Source: Flectonema sp. DT1601 (taxonomy: Eukaryota > Euglenozoa > Diplonemea > Diplonemida > Diplonemidae). From it: a stretch of 64,000 nt of DNA. Below the pieces are notes generated by a model. The model saw only the letters and a program-made list of their open reading frames with translations. It was not told where the DNA came from and did not search any database. Where the stretch lies: positions 367,374 to 431,373 of the forward strand of contig OZ025806.1 of the NCBI GenBank assembly GCA_964019425.1, written 5' to 3'. The position numbers were made by a program, and so were the translations under genes. Positions 54,901 to 64,000 of the stretch are shown in pieces (the first letter of the stretch is position 1; every line of letters begins with the position of its first letter).

Positions 54901-55698
54901 ACCTGGTGAGATATTGTTTAATGAAGGGTCAGATCCTAGTCTTTGTTTTATTATTTCGGTATGAAAAAATTGTTACTCTTTTACAATAATAAAAAAAAAA
55001 ACACTCTAAAAATAAAACAGGGTGCACTACACACTATTCGTCCTCCCCAAGGCAGGATATCAAGTTTGGTTCCAGGGACGCCAGCAAAGCTGTTGGTTCG
55101 GCAGTCTGCAGGAAATCTATTTGGGGAGGTATGTGCATCTTTGTTTATCTGCGTTATAAAAAGAAACAATAGACAAATCAACCCATCACACAAAAAACAG
55201 GCTAATTTTGTTCTAAATAAAAAACACACTCTGAAGACTGTTGCGAGTCAGGTTTGCAAGACAGAAGTGTGGCTGTTGCCGAGACCATCATGGGAACGTA
55301 TGAAGGAAATCAACATCGAGCTGTATCAAGATTTAACCCAAGTGTTGCTTGAGGAGATGGCTGAAGATTCTGTTGGGTAGGAGAAACATTGCGACGATCT
55401 GAAATGTTCGACTATCAGTTTAAAAGAGTGAAAGACGTTGAGACAGTCTTGACTCGAGTGTTCTTGGGGGAAGATGGCTGTCTTTGTCATTACTTGTCAA
55501 ACAAACGGACCGAAGGCATCAACAAACAAATCCATCAGCCAGTAGTTGTGTCTAAAAAATATTTCGCCAAAAAAAGAAATAAAAATTCTTTTTTTTTGGT
55601 TCTTATAAAATTATGATCAGAAAAACAACATCATGCCACTGATGAGTGACGTGGATACAGATCTATATTTCACACTGGATTCAAAGGGTACTTTTTAA
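51989..55698 (+). CDS. SulP/SLC26-type anion transporter with STAS and cyclic-nucleotide-binding domains (multi-exon)
   Basis: Membrane anion transporter. Exon 1 (51989-54958) encodes an acidic N-terminus, ~11-12 transmembrane helices (~130-580; e.g. VAVGLLNGLGMTLAMIVTAA) and a STAS domain (~610-720; ILDFASVPYVDPSAADAF). A cNMP-binding domain starts with EPGEILFNEGSDPSLCFIIS and continues in exons 2 (55021-55128) and 3 (55201-). Introns are phase 0. In exon 3 the frame ends DSVG-TAG at 55378-55380, but the +2 frame at once continues with ETLRRSEMFDYQFKRVKD, which looks coding. A last exon (55621-55698, KNNIMPLMSDVDTDLYF) can be spliced from CCA/GTAGTT at 55542. So either the protein ends at 55380, or a one-base indel (allele, pseudogenisation or assembly error) separates the true C-terminus. 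Transported ion unknown. Confidence 0.8.
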
Positions 55699-56280
55699 AA
55701 TTATTATTATTTTTTTCTTTTCATTTTGGAACCCTCTCTCACCCCATCTGTAACAATAGTGGTTTTTTTTTTTTCATTTTTTTTTTTTTTTTTTTTTTTC
55801 TTCTTCCTCCGACGAAGTCGGAGAGGTAGCTATTTTTTGATCGAGAGCATCTATTCGCACTACACACGCAATATGAGACTCATCTGAATGGTTTTTTTAG
55901 TTGAATAAAAACATTTTTATGTGTGTTTTTTTTTATAGAAAAAATGAAGTCATTTCTATTTTTAGTAATTGTCTTTTGTCTTGTTTTTTTCCCCCAGCCT
56001 CTTATAACTTTTATATCACAGCTTTTTTTTCCCCTGCCGTCAATTGCAGAGTGTTAGCCTGTATTAACATTTTAGTCACTGTGTCATGAGTTTTTTAATT
56101 TTATTATTGAGTTCTGATGCAATACAGATATTTATATTCGTATGAACCTAATCAAACAGTCTTCCCCCTGCCACAATAAAAATCTCAAGTACTTGATATT
56201 AATTTTGTTTTTAATACCCTAAAGTTGTTACTGTTTTTACATTGTCAAAGTTTCACCCCTGCCACAATAAAAAAAAAAGT
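55699..56280. other. intergenic, with partial structured repeat and duplicated non-coding segment
   Basis: CTCCGACGAAGTCGGAG (55805-55821), a perfect 7-bp hairpin, and CATCTGAATGG (~55881) echo the structured repeat at 24293 and 63434. The segment 56036-56185 (CGTCAATTGCAGAGTGTTA ... GATGCAATACAGAT) is a diverged copy of 58088-58222. No ORF of note. Confidence 0.45.
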
Positions 56281-56286
56281 TAATAA

Positions 56287-57059
56287 CATAGATGGAAGTG
56301 CCCTACAATTTGGAGGGCGTGTAGGGCGCTTGTAGGGCGCTTTTAATATAAATATTGTTTTGGAGGGCGCTTTTTTTTACCTTTTTTATTACTATAAGAC
56401 AGCTAAATTGACGTCGACTTACACTGACGCACAAGTATTTTGACGCAGAAGCCAAAAAAAATTTTTGACATGCTTGGCAGTCTTTCGAAAAAGAGAAAAA
56501 AGGGTGTCACGGGGTTCGAACCCGAGACCTCCAGGTCATGGTTCGGAGGTCAACAATGGCAAAAACAATGGGCTACTCCTTGAGAGCTTCCGGAGCCTGC
56601 TACAATCCCTGAAGCTGAAACTCATTTCAGTGGACGATGCATCCTCCCAGATCTACAAGGAGCTGATTAGCCCGCAGAATGCACCGAGTCGAATATAGAG
56701 GGATTCGAGGAGGGAGAGTGCGTTCTTACTAACCTGTTAATAGGCCGGTCTTCACGGTACCTTGTGAGAAAAAAAAGAAGTTTACTGGTGGCAAGTAAAC
56801 TGATATCCCAGAGACGCATTTGATCGGGCGAACCGGAGAAAAGTCAAATAAGATGCGATTCGACCCTCGCTGAGGGCAGGGGTGTGTCAAAATGAGCTCG
56901 GCATTATATTAAATTTAATTAAAAAAGCGCCCTACGCGCCCTCCAGCGCCCTATTTTGGCCCTATTTTGGCCCTACAATGGCCCTATTTTGGCCCTACAA
57001 ATTTTTGTGGCTGATTTTCACCAGGCGCCCTCCAAATTTGGAGGGCACTTCCATCTATG
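56287..57059. mobile_element. 773-bp terminal-inverted-repeat element
   Basis: Ends are inverted: CATAGATGGAAGTGCCCT at the left, and the same read from the right end, each continuing into (C/A)AA(T)TTTGGAGGGCG. TAATAA flanks both sides (56281-56286 and 57060-57065), a likely 6-bp target duplication, although the flanks are AT-rich. Subterminal regions repeat GTAGGGCGC / GCGCCCTAC and TTTGGCCCTA several times, as transposase-binding sites often do. It encodes no transposase. The family is unclear: TIRs differ from the MULE family and the target duplication is not 9 bp. Confidence 0.75.
56500..56595 (-). other. tRNA-like sequence inside the 773-bp element
   Basis: On the minus strand: GACCTCC...GGAGGTC (perfect 7-bp stem, 12-nt loop), then CGGGTTCGAACCCCG (perfect T-arm/B box), then TGACACCC and a T-run. 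Upstream, AGTAGCCCATTG is a weak A-box match. It looks more intact than the other two tRNA-like copies, but the 5' acceptor strand is not found, so a true tRNA is not claimed. Confidence 0.5.
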
Positions 57060-57065
57060 TAATAA

Positions 57066-57079
57066 GGTGTTATTGATAA

Positions 57080-57118
<39 letters not shown>

Positions 57119-59595
57119 CATTTCTTTTCTTCATCCCTTTCCCGTTATAAAAAAAAGGCTTTTGCACACAAGTTAAAAAAAAAAAAAAAAAAAAAAAAAC
57201 TCAATCATAAATTACTAATTGTTTATGTTAGTTAACTTTGATACAATACACAACACGGATATTTCATATTTCAAATTAAGTCAAGTAATTATCTCATTGA
57301 CAAATTAAATGTCACCGTATCTTTAACATGTTATGATACGAATATAGTTTATGTTTTTACAAAATCGAAACAACGATCGCTCTCAATGGCAAGTTTCTCA
57401 ACGAGGGGTTCATTCGCTAGTGGGGGAGAGGCAAATTATTTTTTTCTACAACGATTTTTGTTGGCGACCTTTGATTATTTATTTAAGCTACTGCCCAAAA
57501 AAAAAAAAAATAAAAAAAAAAAATAAAGAAAACAGTATCAATTTCACCCCCTGGGCGTTCACTGTGCTCACCCTTTACCTTACTTTGATTTTATTTTATT
57601 TTCCCTTTCCCTTTTTTCCCTTTCCCTTTCCCTTTCCCTTTTTTTTTTTTTTTTCTTGCCCTCTCTCATTGTGTTTAAAATAAAATGTCGATCCAGAAAA
57701 TGCTATGCATGTGCAAAGCAGCACACAACGACATTCACGAGAGCATTCAATGGACACTGTTATTTTGTCTGAGCTGCAATTTCTTTTTCTTTCTCATAAC
57801 GCTTCCCCTGCCAACGTAAAAAAAAAAAAAAAAAAAAACAAACGGGGAAAACAAAAACAAAAGAAGAATCCAATTTATTGTCGTGAAGCTCCAATAAGGT
57901 TTTTGTTATTAGTATTTTTGTTTCGAATAGTCGCAATTTGGTCTTTTATCCCTGTAATAGGATGTTCCTGGTATGTGTCTTCATTCCAGTTGTACATTTC
58001 CCCCGCTTTACTGCACTGAATGACAACACGGAAAAAGAGATGTGTATGCAGCTAAGTTAGAAACATGTATTATAATGTAAAGTATTTACGTCAATCGCAG
58101 AGTGTTTACCTACACTAACATTACCTTTAGTCAACTGAATCTCAGAACTAATGTTAAATTATCGTTATGTTGTTTATGATGCAATACATTTGTATTTTAC
58201 GTACAAACTCGAACAGTTAACCCCCCGTTTTTTTTTTTTATTCTTTTTTTTTTTATCTTGCTATTGCCGAGTTATTTTATCCTCTATGAGTCTGTCCGTC
58301 TGTCTGTCTGTCTGTCTGTTTGTTTTTAAAATCGTTTTTTTTTTTTGTTTTTTTTTGTGTAATTTTTTTTCTAACCAGCTATTAAAAAGAGAAGCCTGGT
58401 TATGACGAGGCGAAAGATCCATGAAGAAATGTTGTGTGATTTTTTTTTTTTTTTTTTTTTTGTATTTCTCTCAAAAATAGTCTTTTGTGTTTTGTATAAT
58501 ACTACGCTGTGCTGTTATTCACTTTTTCTGTTTATTATTTATCTGTTTGCCAGTAGCGGTGTTTATATTGCTGTTTGTTTGTAAATGATGGTGTCATCAA
58601 ATTCTTTTTCAAGTTTCAGCGTACAAGATTGAGCCTCGTGTTTTGATCGGATCATGTCCCCTTCTCCCTCCTTCCCCCCTTTCCTCTCTCTCAACACCAA
58701 TAATTGATAACTTGAGAGAATATAGGCGGTAGGGATTGTTTTTGGTTCTTTCTTTTTTCCCTTCTTTTGTTCTCTCCAAAAAAAAAAAAAAAAAAAAAAA
58801 TCTCTGCCTCTCTCTCTCATAATGTATTTTCTACATCACATTTGGTATTGGGAATAGATCATTTTTTTTTTTTTTTTTTTTCACCTCCCCTCCCTTTTTT
58901 TTTTTTAAAAAAAAAGAACAGAAGATGAATAGGACAAAAGACATGTTATAAGTTGCTTGTCGTCCTTAAAAAACTAAAACACCAAAAAATTGCTCCGAAA
59001 TAAGTGACAGTCGCAACAGATGTATTTACTATGAAGAAAACATTTCTATTTTCTTTTCTTTCATTCAAAACAATCGCCTCATGAAGGCAACAAATACAAA
59101 ATAAGGAAGAAGTGAATTTGATGTTTTTTCACTCGAAATGCCTTCCGGCATCCGGTAGTTGGGATCGAAGTATTTTTATTTTAATACTAGTCAAGCTAAC
59201 ATTTAATTTTGTTAACAAGATGTCAGACTATGAGAGCAGCAAGTGGAGAAGTGAGAGTCTGATGTGTTCTTCTTATCAATTGGGCAACACGATTCCAATC
59301 ATATAAATGTCGTGAGTTCATACAGTCACAAAGATTACCTGTCTCGTTGGAACTGATAAGTTGGTAGTATAGATAGAAGTCCGTGGTACAGAAGCTGAGA
59401 TATCTGCCTGCTGTCGTCTTTTGTTGTATCTAATAATGTGATATGGTTACAGGTTTACTACGTATCGAAATGATGAGAGAGGGGGAGGGAGAGGGTTGGT
59501 TATTAATAATCGCATTATCGTTTTTTTTTTTTTTTTCCCCTTTATATAAATTTTAGTTTATTAAAAACAACAGCCGCCATATAAGAAATTAACAC
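57066..59595. other. 2.5-kb intergenic region, homopolymer-rich, no gene supported
   Basis: Many A/T runs, a CCCTTT tandem tract (57600-57640), a (GTCT)n microsatellite (58296-58318) and a second copy of the non-coding segment at 58088-58222. Short frames at 57351-58019 and 58151-58584 are poly-Phe/Lys artefacts. A small frame at 59220-59303 (MSDYESSKWRSESLMC) lacks support. Confidence 0.5.
58088..58222 (+). repeat. duplicated non-coding segment, copy 2
   Basis: ACGTCAATCGCAGAGTGTTT...CACTAACATT...AGTCAACTG and then GATGCAATACATTTGTATTT...CGAACAGTTAACCCCCC parallels 56036-56185 in the same order and orientation, at roughly 75 percent similarity by eye. Neither copy codes for protein. Confidence 0.5.
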
Positions 59596-59934
59596 ATGCC
59601 GGTAACACTAAAAAAGATCGTCGAAGGTGACGGGAAAACATATCCAAAAAAGGGACAAATTGTAACTGTTGACTACACTGGTAGATTAGAGGGAGCAGCT
59701 GAACCCTTTGACTCAACAAAAGCACCAAAGGGAAGGGGGAAGCCATTCAAGTTTAGGCTTTGGGGTGGTGAAGTGATCAGAGGTTGGGATGAAGGGGTGA
59801 GTCAGATGACTCTAGGAGAACAATCAGAAATAACGATGACACCAGATGTGGCATATATGGAAAGAGGATTTCCGGGACTCATCCCTCCACACACTACCAT
59901 CGTATTCGAAGTACACCTGAAAGCTTTTTCGTAG
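59596..59934 (+). CDS. FKBP-type peptidyl-prolyl isomerase
   Basis: 112 aa, single exon, start MPVTLKKIVEGDGKTYPKKG. It matches single-domain cytosolic FKBP12-like proteins over the whole length. Active-site residues are in place: Tyr in VDYTGRL, Asp in PFDSTK, Phe in FKFRL, Val-Ile-x-x-Trp in GEVIRGWDEG, Tyr in VAYMERGFPGLIPP, and the final strand IVFEVHLKAF. It catalyses proline cis-trans isomerisation in protein folding and would bind FK506/rapamycin-type ligands by family analogy. No signal peptide. The three-residue KGRGK stretch in the 40s loop is slightly basic. Confidence 0.93.
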   Translation: MPVTLKKIVEGDGKTYPKKGQIVTVDYTGRLEGAAEPFDSTKAPKGRGKPFKFRLWGGEVIRGWDEGVSQMTLGEQSEITMTPDVAYMERGFPGLIPPHTTIVFEVHLKAFS

Positions 59935-60615
59935 CTTCTGCTCTCTTCAACAAGCAGGTCTAATCGAACTGAAGGTATAATAACGTCTCTTTTTTCTTTT
60001 TTTCCCTCAATATTCTTCTGGCTTACAATCTGTATAAGATTTCTACTTCTTTATCGAACAGTTGTTGTCTTGATGGTCTTTGTTGTGTTCTCTTTTGCAC
60101 AGACACCTCATCAACACAATATTCCCTGTTGAAGACTCAGTTACCAGTAGTGATGTTCTAAGGGAGAAAAAAGAATGGGAAAAAAAAAAAAAAAAAAAAC
60201 TGCTGCCTTCACAGGAAGTAGGGACGCTTTTCTTCTTCGTTTCTTTTTTTTTTTTTTTTTTTTTTTGAGGGAGAAGCAAGTCGTCCATGATTGTTTATAT
60301 ATTTAAAGGGTTTTTATACCTCCCCAACCCTTTCCTATGTTCATAGAGGTACAGGAACTGTCATCAGTGACGGTATTCTTTCTGTTTAGTAAGTAACAAG
60401 TAACCAATACGATTACTACCTGATAAGGTTTTATGTTAATTAATTTTAGTTATTATTTTCTTCTTTTTTTTTAAATCCTCTCCCCTCATCCTGAGACAGG
60501 TATTGGGTTCAATGTTCGTAAGAGGTAAGTTATCAAGTTTTCTTTTTTCCCCATTTTTTGTCTTGAAATAATAATTATTTCCCCTCACCCAACAAAGTCG
60601 GTGTAGGCTCATCTA
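59935..60615. other. intergenic region, no gene seen
   Basis: A/T runs; a CCCCTCACCC and AACAAAGTCGGTGTAGG motif just before the next start recalls the satellite half-unit B hairpin. Nothing codes for protein. Confidence 0.5.
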
Positions 60616-62645
60616 ATGAGCGTACCTCACCCGTCGAACAGGGGCGAGGCAGACCTCGTCCCAAACGAAGAAATGGAAATGGGAGGAAAGGGGATGGGTA
60701 ACGACACCTGTAGACATTGGATTAGAGGAACATGCAGGTTGGGAGTAAGTTGTAATTTTAGACATCCGGACTCATCCGTGTTGCCAATGAGTGAACCAAA
60801 GAGAAAACCAAAGAAGTGGTGTCGTTTTGCATTCAGGGGAAAGTGTCCTTTTGGACCAAATGGAGGAGCGTGTGTTTACACGCACGTTGAAGAATGGTGT
60901 GCACAAACACCCAAAGATAGAGAAGCAATGGCTATGCCATCGATGTTGTCAGCGTGTACTTCAAACATGAGAAGGGAATTACATAGCGCGATAGTAGAGG
61001 CCTGGGCTGCAGGGTCACTTGATTACGCTGAGGCATTCCAATATATGGTTGACTGTGGGTTTGATTGTGTAGATAGCAGAGCACCTCATCTTGCTGTTCA
61101 TCAAGTGGCTGAAAACATTGTTACCCTCGCCCATGATGATCTCTCTCTCCTAGCTAAAACAGAACCAGCTATTCACACCCTACAGTGGATTCTTGACCGG
61201 GCCCATCACTGCTTCGTTCCATCCCAAGTCGGTGGAGCCGCTAGTGGTGGCGGTGGTGGTGGCGCTCCAAACCAAGCTTCTCCCCCTCGCCAAAGCTGGA
61301 ATCTCGCTGAAAAAGATGATTGGGCGGTATGTTTTTCTATTCCCTTTCTTGTTTTTAAGCCTGGCATGAGTGAAAATACGTAACAAAAAAAACAAATAGC
61401 ACTCACGACTTCCAAGGAAGGAACCCAACGAAGCGATATTGGCAGACCTTCAGGAACATGGATATATTGAATCACCTGGTAGTCAGGGATGGTACGAAGA
61501 CCGGGGTCAGTATGATGATTGGCACAGTGATTACAGCTTTAAGAAGCATGGTGGATGGATGAACCACCGGTATCACGGAGATGTATGTGGTTTTTTCTTC
61601 TTTTTTGAGTTATGCTTTCATCCCTAATAGAATGGAACCACAAGACATAAAATAAAATAGATGCATCCACACCACCATCATCACCACCACCATCATCCAC
61701 ATCACCATCACCATCACCATCACCACCATCGAGGATACCATCCTAGAAGTAACTCTCATTATGACTATGATGAAAGGGAAAGAGAGGAGATGATGCATTG
61801 GGGGCATGCAAGTGGACAGGTATGAATATTCTTTTGTTAAAACTGGCAGGTGTTGGGTTCACTTTCTTCGGTAGGGTTAAATAACAAAATCAGGGTCCTC
61901 CACCACTTGTTCCGGCACCACATCCTGGTCATATGCACCACCATGGACATCATCATTATCATCACCAACATCATCAGAGTCACTTATACATGAATCACCA
62001 TCATTCTCATCATCATCCTCATCATCACCATCACCATCATGGTTTACCTCATCACCATCATCATCATAGTCATGGTCAGTATCATCACTTTCATCATAGG
62101 CATCACCATCACCATCATCACCACCACCACCATAGTGGTCCTCACCATCACCATTCACATCACAGCCACCACCATCACCACCATCATCACAGCCACCACC
62201 ACCACTCTAGAGATTCATTTTTCAATGTCGGGTTCAAACAAAGAATGCGTAAGAATCCAACGATTGAGTCCTCTCCTCAGCCACAACAACAGCCAAGCAG
62301 ATCGACTCCGAGCAATAAGCCGTCGGCTACTAAAAGAGAGGTTCTTGAAGAGGGTGGTGACACGGAGGAGATTAACTTCATTGAAGACTTGCTGAGGAAT
62401 ACTCAGGAAGCGTGGAACAGAGGGAGGACCTCACCCCAAGAGGAAAGAGATCCAACCCCAGCTGATGAAGAAAGGAAAGAAGACGGTGTGTATTCATGTA
62501 TTTTAAAGATACAGTTTTTTCCTTCTTCAAAAAGCTAAAAAAACAAAAACAAAAAACAGAAGGAGAACAGTCAGGAGGTGACATTCCGTCTCAGTTTCTC
62601 AAAGACTTACAATCGTTAACTGTCGATAAAGCGGAGAGTTCGTGA
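60616..62645 (+). CDS. tandem CCCH zinc-finger protein with polyhistidine region (5 exons)
   Basis: Exons 60616-61326, 61400-61582, 61661-61819, 61894-62485 and 62560-62645, ~576 aa (phase 0 except the last intron, phase 1). Two CCCH fingers lie near the N-terminus: CRHWIRGTCRLGVSCNFRH (C-x7-C-x5-C-x3-H) and CRFAFRGKCPFGPNGGACVY plus TH (C-x7-C-x8-C-x3-H), typical of RNA-binding proteins. Residues ~105-195 are helical, followed by a Gly/Ala linker. Exons 3 and 4 encode about 90 histidines in runs (CAC/CAT mixed), which could bind zinc/nickel, drive condensate formation or target nuclear speckles. The C-terminus (EEINFIEDLLRNTQEAWN; PSQFLKDLQSLTVDKAESS) is acidic. All five exons join in frame, which supports the splice model. 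Confidence 0.85.
61661..62215 (+). repeat. CAC/CAT (histidine) repeat spanning two exons
   Basis: Histidine codons dominate 61661-61735 (exon 3) and 61920-62215 (exon 4), broken by Pro, Ser, Gln and Tyr. The intron between (61820-61893) is free of the repeat. Mixed CAC/CAT usage argues for selection on the amino acid, not for a pure DNA slippage tract. Confidence 0.9.
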
Positions 62646-62672
62646 AGCGCGCTTATTTTTCTTTTTCGAACG

Positions 62673-62704
<32 letters not shown>

Positions 62705-63433
62705 CTATATTCTTGCTCCCCTTTTCCCCTCCCGATCCTTTGTGTTAAAAAAAAAATATAAAAAAAAATACTGAATAGTGTTGTTGTTGGTACTTGTTGT
62801 TTTTCGAACGTCTTACGGGATAGTTAGTGTCCGTTTTTTTTTTTTTTTTTTTTCAAACTATCCTCTTATGAAAAAAAAAAAAACTAAAAAAGGAAACAGG
62901 AGAGGGAAGGAGAATGGCACTATTAAAAGCTACAAAACTTACAAGGTTAACAAAAAAAAAAAAAAAAAAAAAGTATACAAACACATCGTGATAGTGTAAA
63001 GGGCTCAAGTGTGAGTGATAGTGGGAGGCCCATTTTATTGTCTTTTCCAAACATACCTTTGGTTTTCTCGCCTTGTTTTATTGCAAAAATGTCACCAAGT
63101 CTTTCAGAAAAAAAAAAAAAAAAAAAACAATAAAATCTTGGTGATATTACCTGTGCATAATTTTCATTTTCCATCCCTTCTCCCCCTGCCCTAGTGTAGT
63201 GATGAATTCTAAAAAAAAAAAAAAAAAAAAAAATAAGAAAATGAAAAATGAAAATTTTTTTTTGTTAGTGTTGTTTTTTTTTTTTTAAAATCCTTTTTTT
63301 ATTTTTTTTTTTATTACACTCAACTTGTTCTCACATTTCATTAGTTTTCAAGGTAACAAAACTGCAGTTGGTTCGGTTCAATATTTTTTATTTTTTTAAT
63401 TTTTTTAGTTAGTGAAAGTTGCCTGAAGTTAAT
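62646..63433. other. homopolymer-rich 3' flank, no gene seen
   Basis: T-runs at 62667-62704 and 62836-62853, A-runs at 62950-62972, 63109-63127 and 63211-63232. No coding or RNA signal except the repeat that follows. Confidence 0.5.
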
Positions 63434-63512
63434 AATTTATCGGTGAAGAAACTATTCAGATTGCGAACCGATATGCTGCGCTCAACGAAATAAAAGTTAA
63501 TCTGAACACGAG
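63434..63512 (+). repeat. structured intergenic repeat, copy 2
   Basis: TCGGTGAAGAAACTATTCAG, ATTGCGAACCG, then CTCAACGAAATAAAAGTTAA and TCTGAACACG. ATTCAGATT pairs with AATCTGAA, and the next stem pairs AAC with GTT. At 24311 the same stem position is AGCC with GGCT, a covarying change. This copy is shorter (~80 bp). Confidence 0.5.
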
Positions 63513-63940
63513 TTTCTTTCTTTGTACCTACAAACCTATTGTTTTGGTACACAAACCATTTTTATGTGTAGTTGATATATGTCCGTATGGTATGAACATT
63601 TTGTAACATTGCTTTTCCCTGTTGCTCGTGGTAGAAAGAAGAAACCCCCGGGCATTGCATTTCTCTCCTGGGCGAGGCATCTCCTGAGGAGGACAATTCC
63701 TTTTTGCTTGCAAAAAAAAACTAAAGAAGAATATGCCTGTAACCCTTCATTAAAAAATACTGGGTGATTGAAGCAGTTGCTTCCTTACCTAATGTGCGAT
63801 TTTTGTGGTTTTCTTCTTCTTTTTTTTTCTTGCATTCATTTATTTTTTTTTTCCCCTTTCAAATATTCAGTGAAAATGTCGTCTATCCAGAAAAAAAAAA
63901 AAAAAACGTTGCTTCAGGCAAAAGCATTTTTTCCCCTCTT

Positions 63941-63975
<35 letters not shown>

Positions 63976-64000
63976 TTGTGTTTCTTAACCAAACAACACA
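63513..64000. other. no gene seen at the window end
   Basis: A/T-rich. The small frames at 63579-63767 and 63764-63988 have no recognisable content. A T-run ends the window. Confidence 0.45.

Noticed and set aside
59112-59306. Small gene encoding MSDYESSKWRSESLMC
   Set aside because: Too short, with no homology, and surrounded by homopolymers; no supporting splice or codon signal.
61877-62158. Minus-strand Asp-rich frame opposite the polyhistidine region
   Set aside because: Reverse reading of CAT/CAC codons gives Asp/Gly/Val-rich peptides; it is a shadow of the real gene.

Overview
The window is nuclear DNA from a microbial eukaryote, probably a flagellated protist that I cannot name. Signs for this are spliceosomal introns (mostly 60-170 bp, starting GTATG/GTNTG and ending in CAG or TAG), the standard genetic code (TAA, TAG and TGA all end genes), an axonemal-dynein-light-chain-domain gene, a mitochondrial Atm1-type ABC exporter, a dynactin-like actin-related protein and a ubiquitin E1. 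Intergenic DNA is full of long A/T homopolymers.

Positions 1-18,200 are a repeat-rich, gene-free block. It holds arrays of a ~258-bp satellite built from two diverged half-units (600-1368, 2205-4735, 8200-9470, 10030-10220). A ~350-bp spacer occurs twice, each time where satellite orientation flips. Inserted in or between the arrays are a Mutator-type MITE (1369-2204), a GC-rich island encoding an RNase H1-like hybrid-binding domain (6031-7860), a large inverted repeat with ~1.97-kb arms (11684-15645), a broken DIRS-type fossil (15743-17700) and the 3' end of a non-LTR element (17700-18000).

Positions 18,279-37,532 are gene-dense and all on the + strand: ubiquitin E1, a membrane-anchored FkbM-like methyltransferase, a small Cys-rich surface protein, a coiled-coil protein, an Atm1-like ABC half-transporter and an AXDND1-like axonemal protein. 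The last has a 2.9-kb intron filled by nine copies of a ~309-bp repeat.

Positions 37,755-46,271 are a single Mutator-like transposon (47-bp terminal inverted repeats, perfect 9-bp target duplication TTTAAAATT) with an intact transposase gene on the minus strand. Nested inside it is an apparently full-length LINE. The LINE's ORF1 and ORF2 lie in the same frame, separated by one UGA. ORF2 has no usable AUG and starts with a 2A ribosome-skipping motif (GDVERNPGP) just before the endonuclease. Its RT also carries a PDZ-like insertion.

Positions 46,445-62,645 return to host genes, again all +: a ubiquitin-like small protein, a large alpha-helical protein, an actin-related protein, a SulP/STAS/cyclic-nucleotide-domain transporter, an FKBP, and a CCCH zinc-finger protein with a huge polyhistidine region. 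A 773-bp inverted-repeat element lies at 56287-57059. Host introns cluster in the 3' part of several genes and are almost all phase 0. All three inverted-repeat elements described (1369, 37755, 56287) carry tRNA-like A/B-box sequences followed by T-runs.
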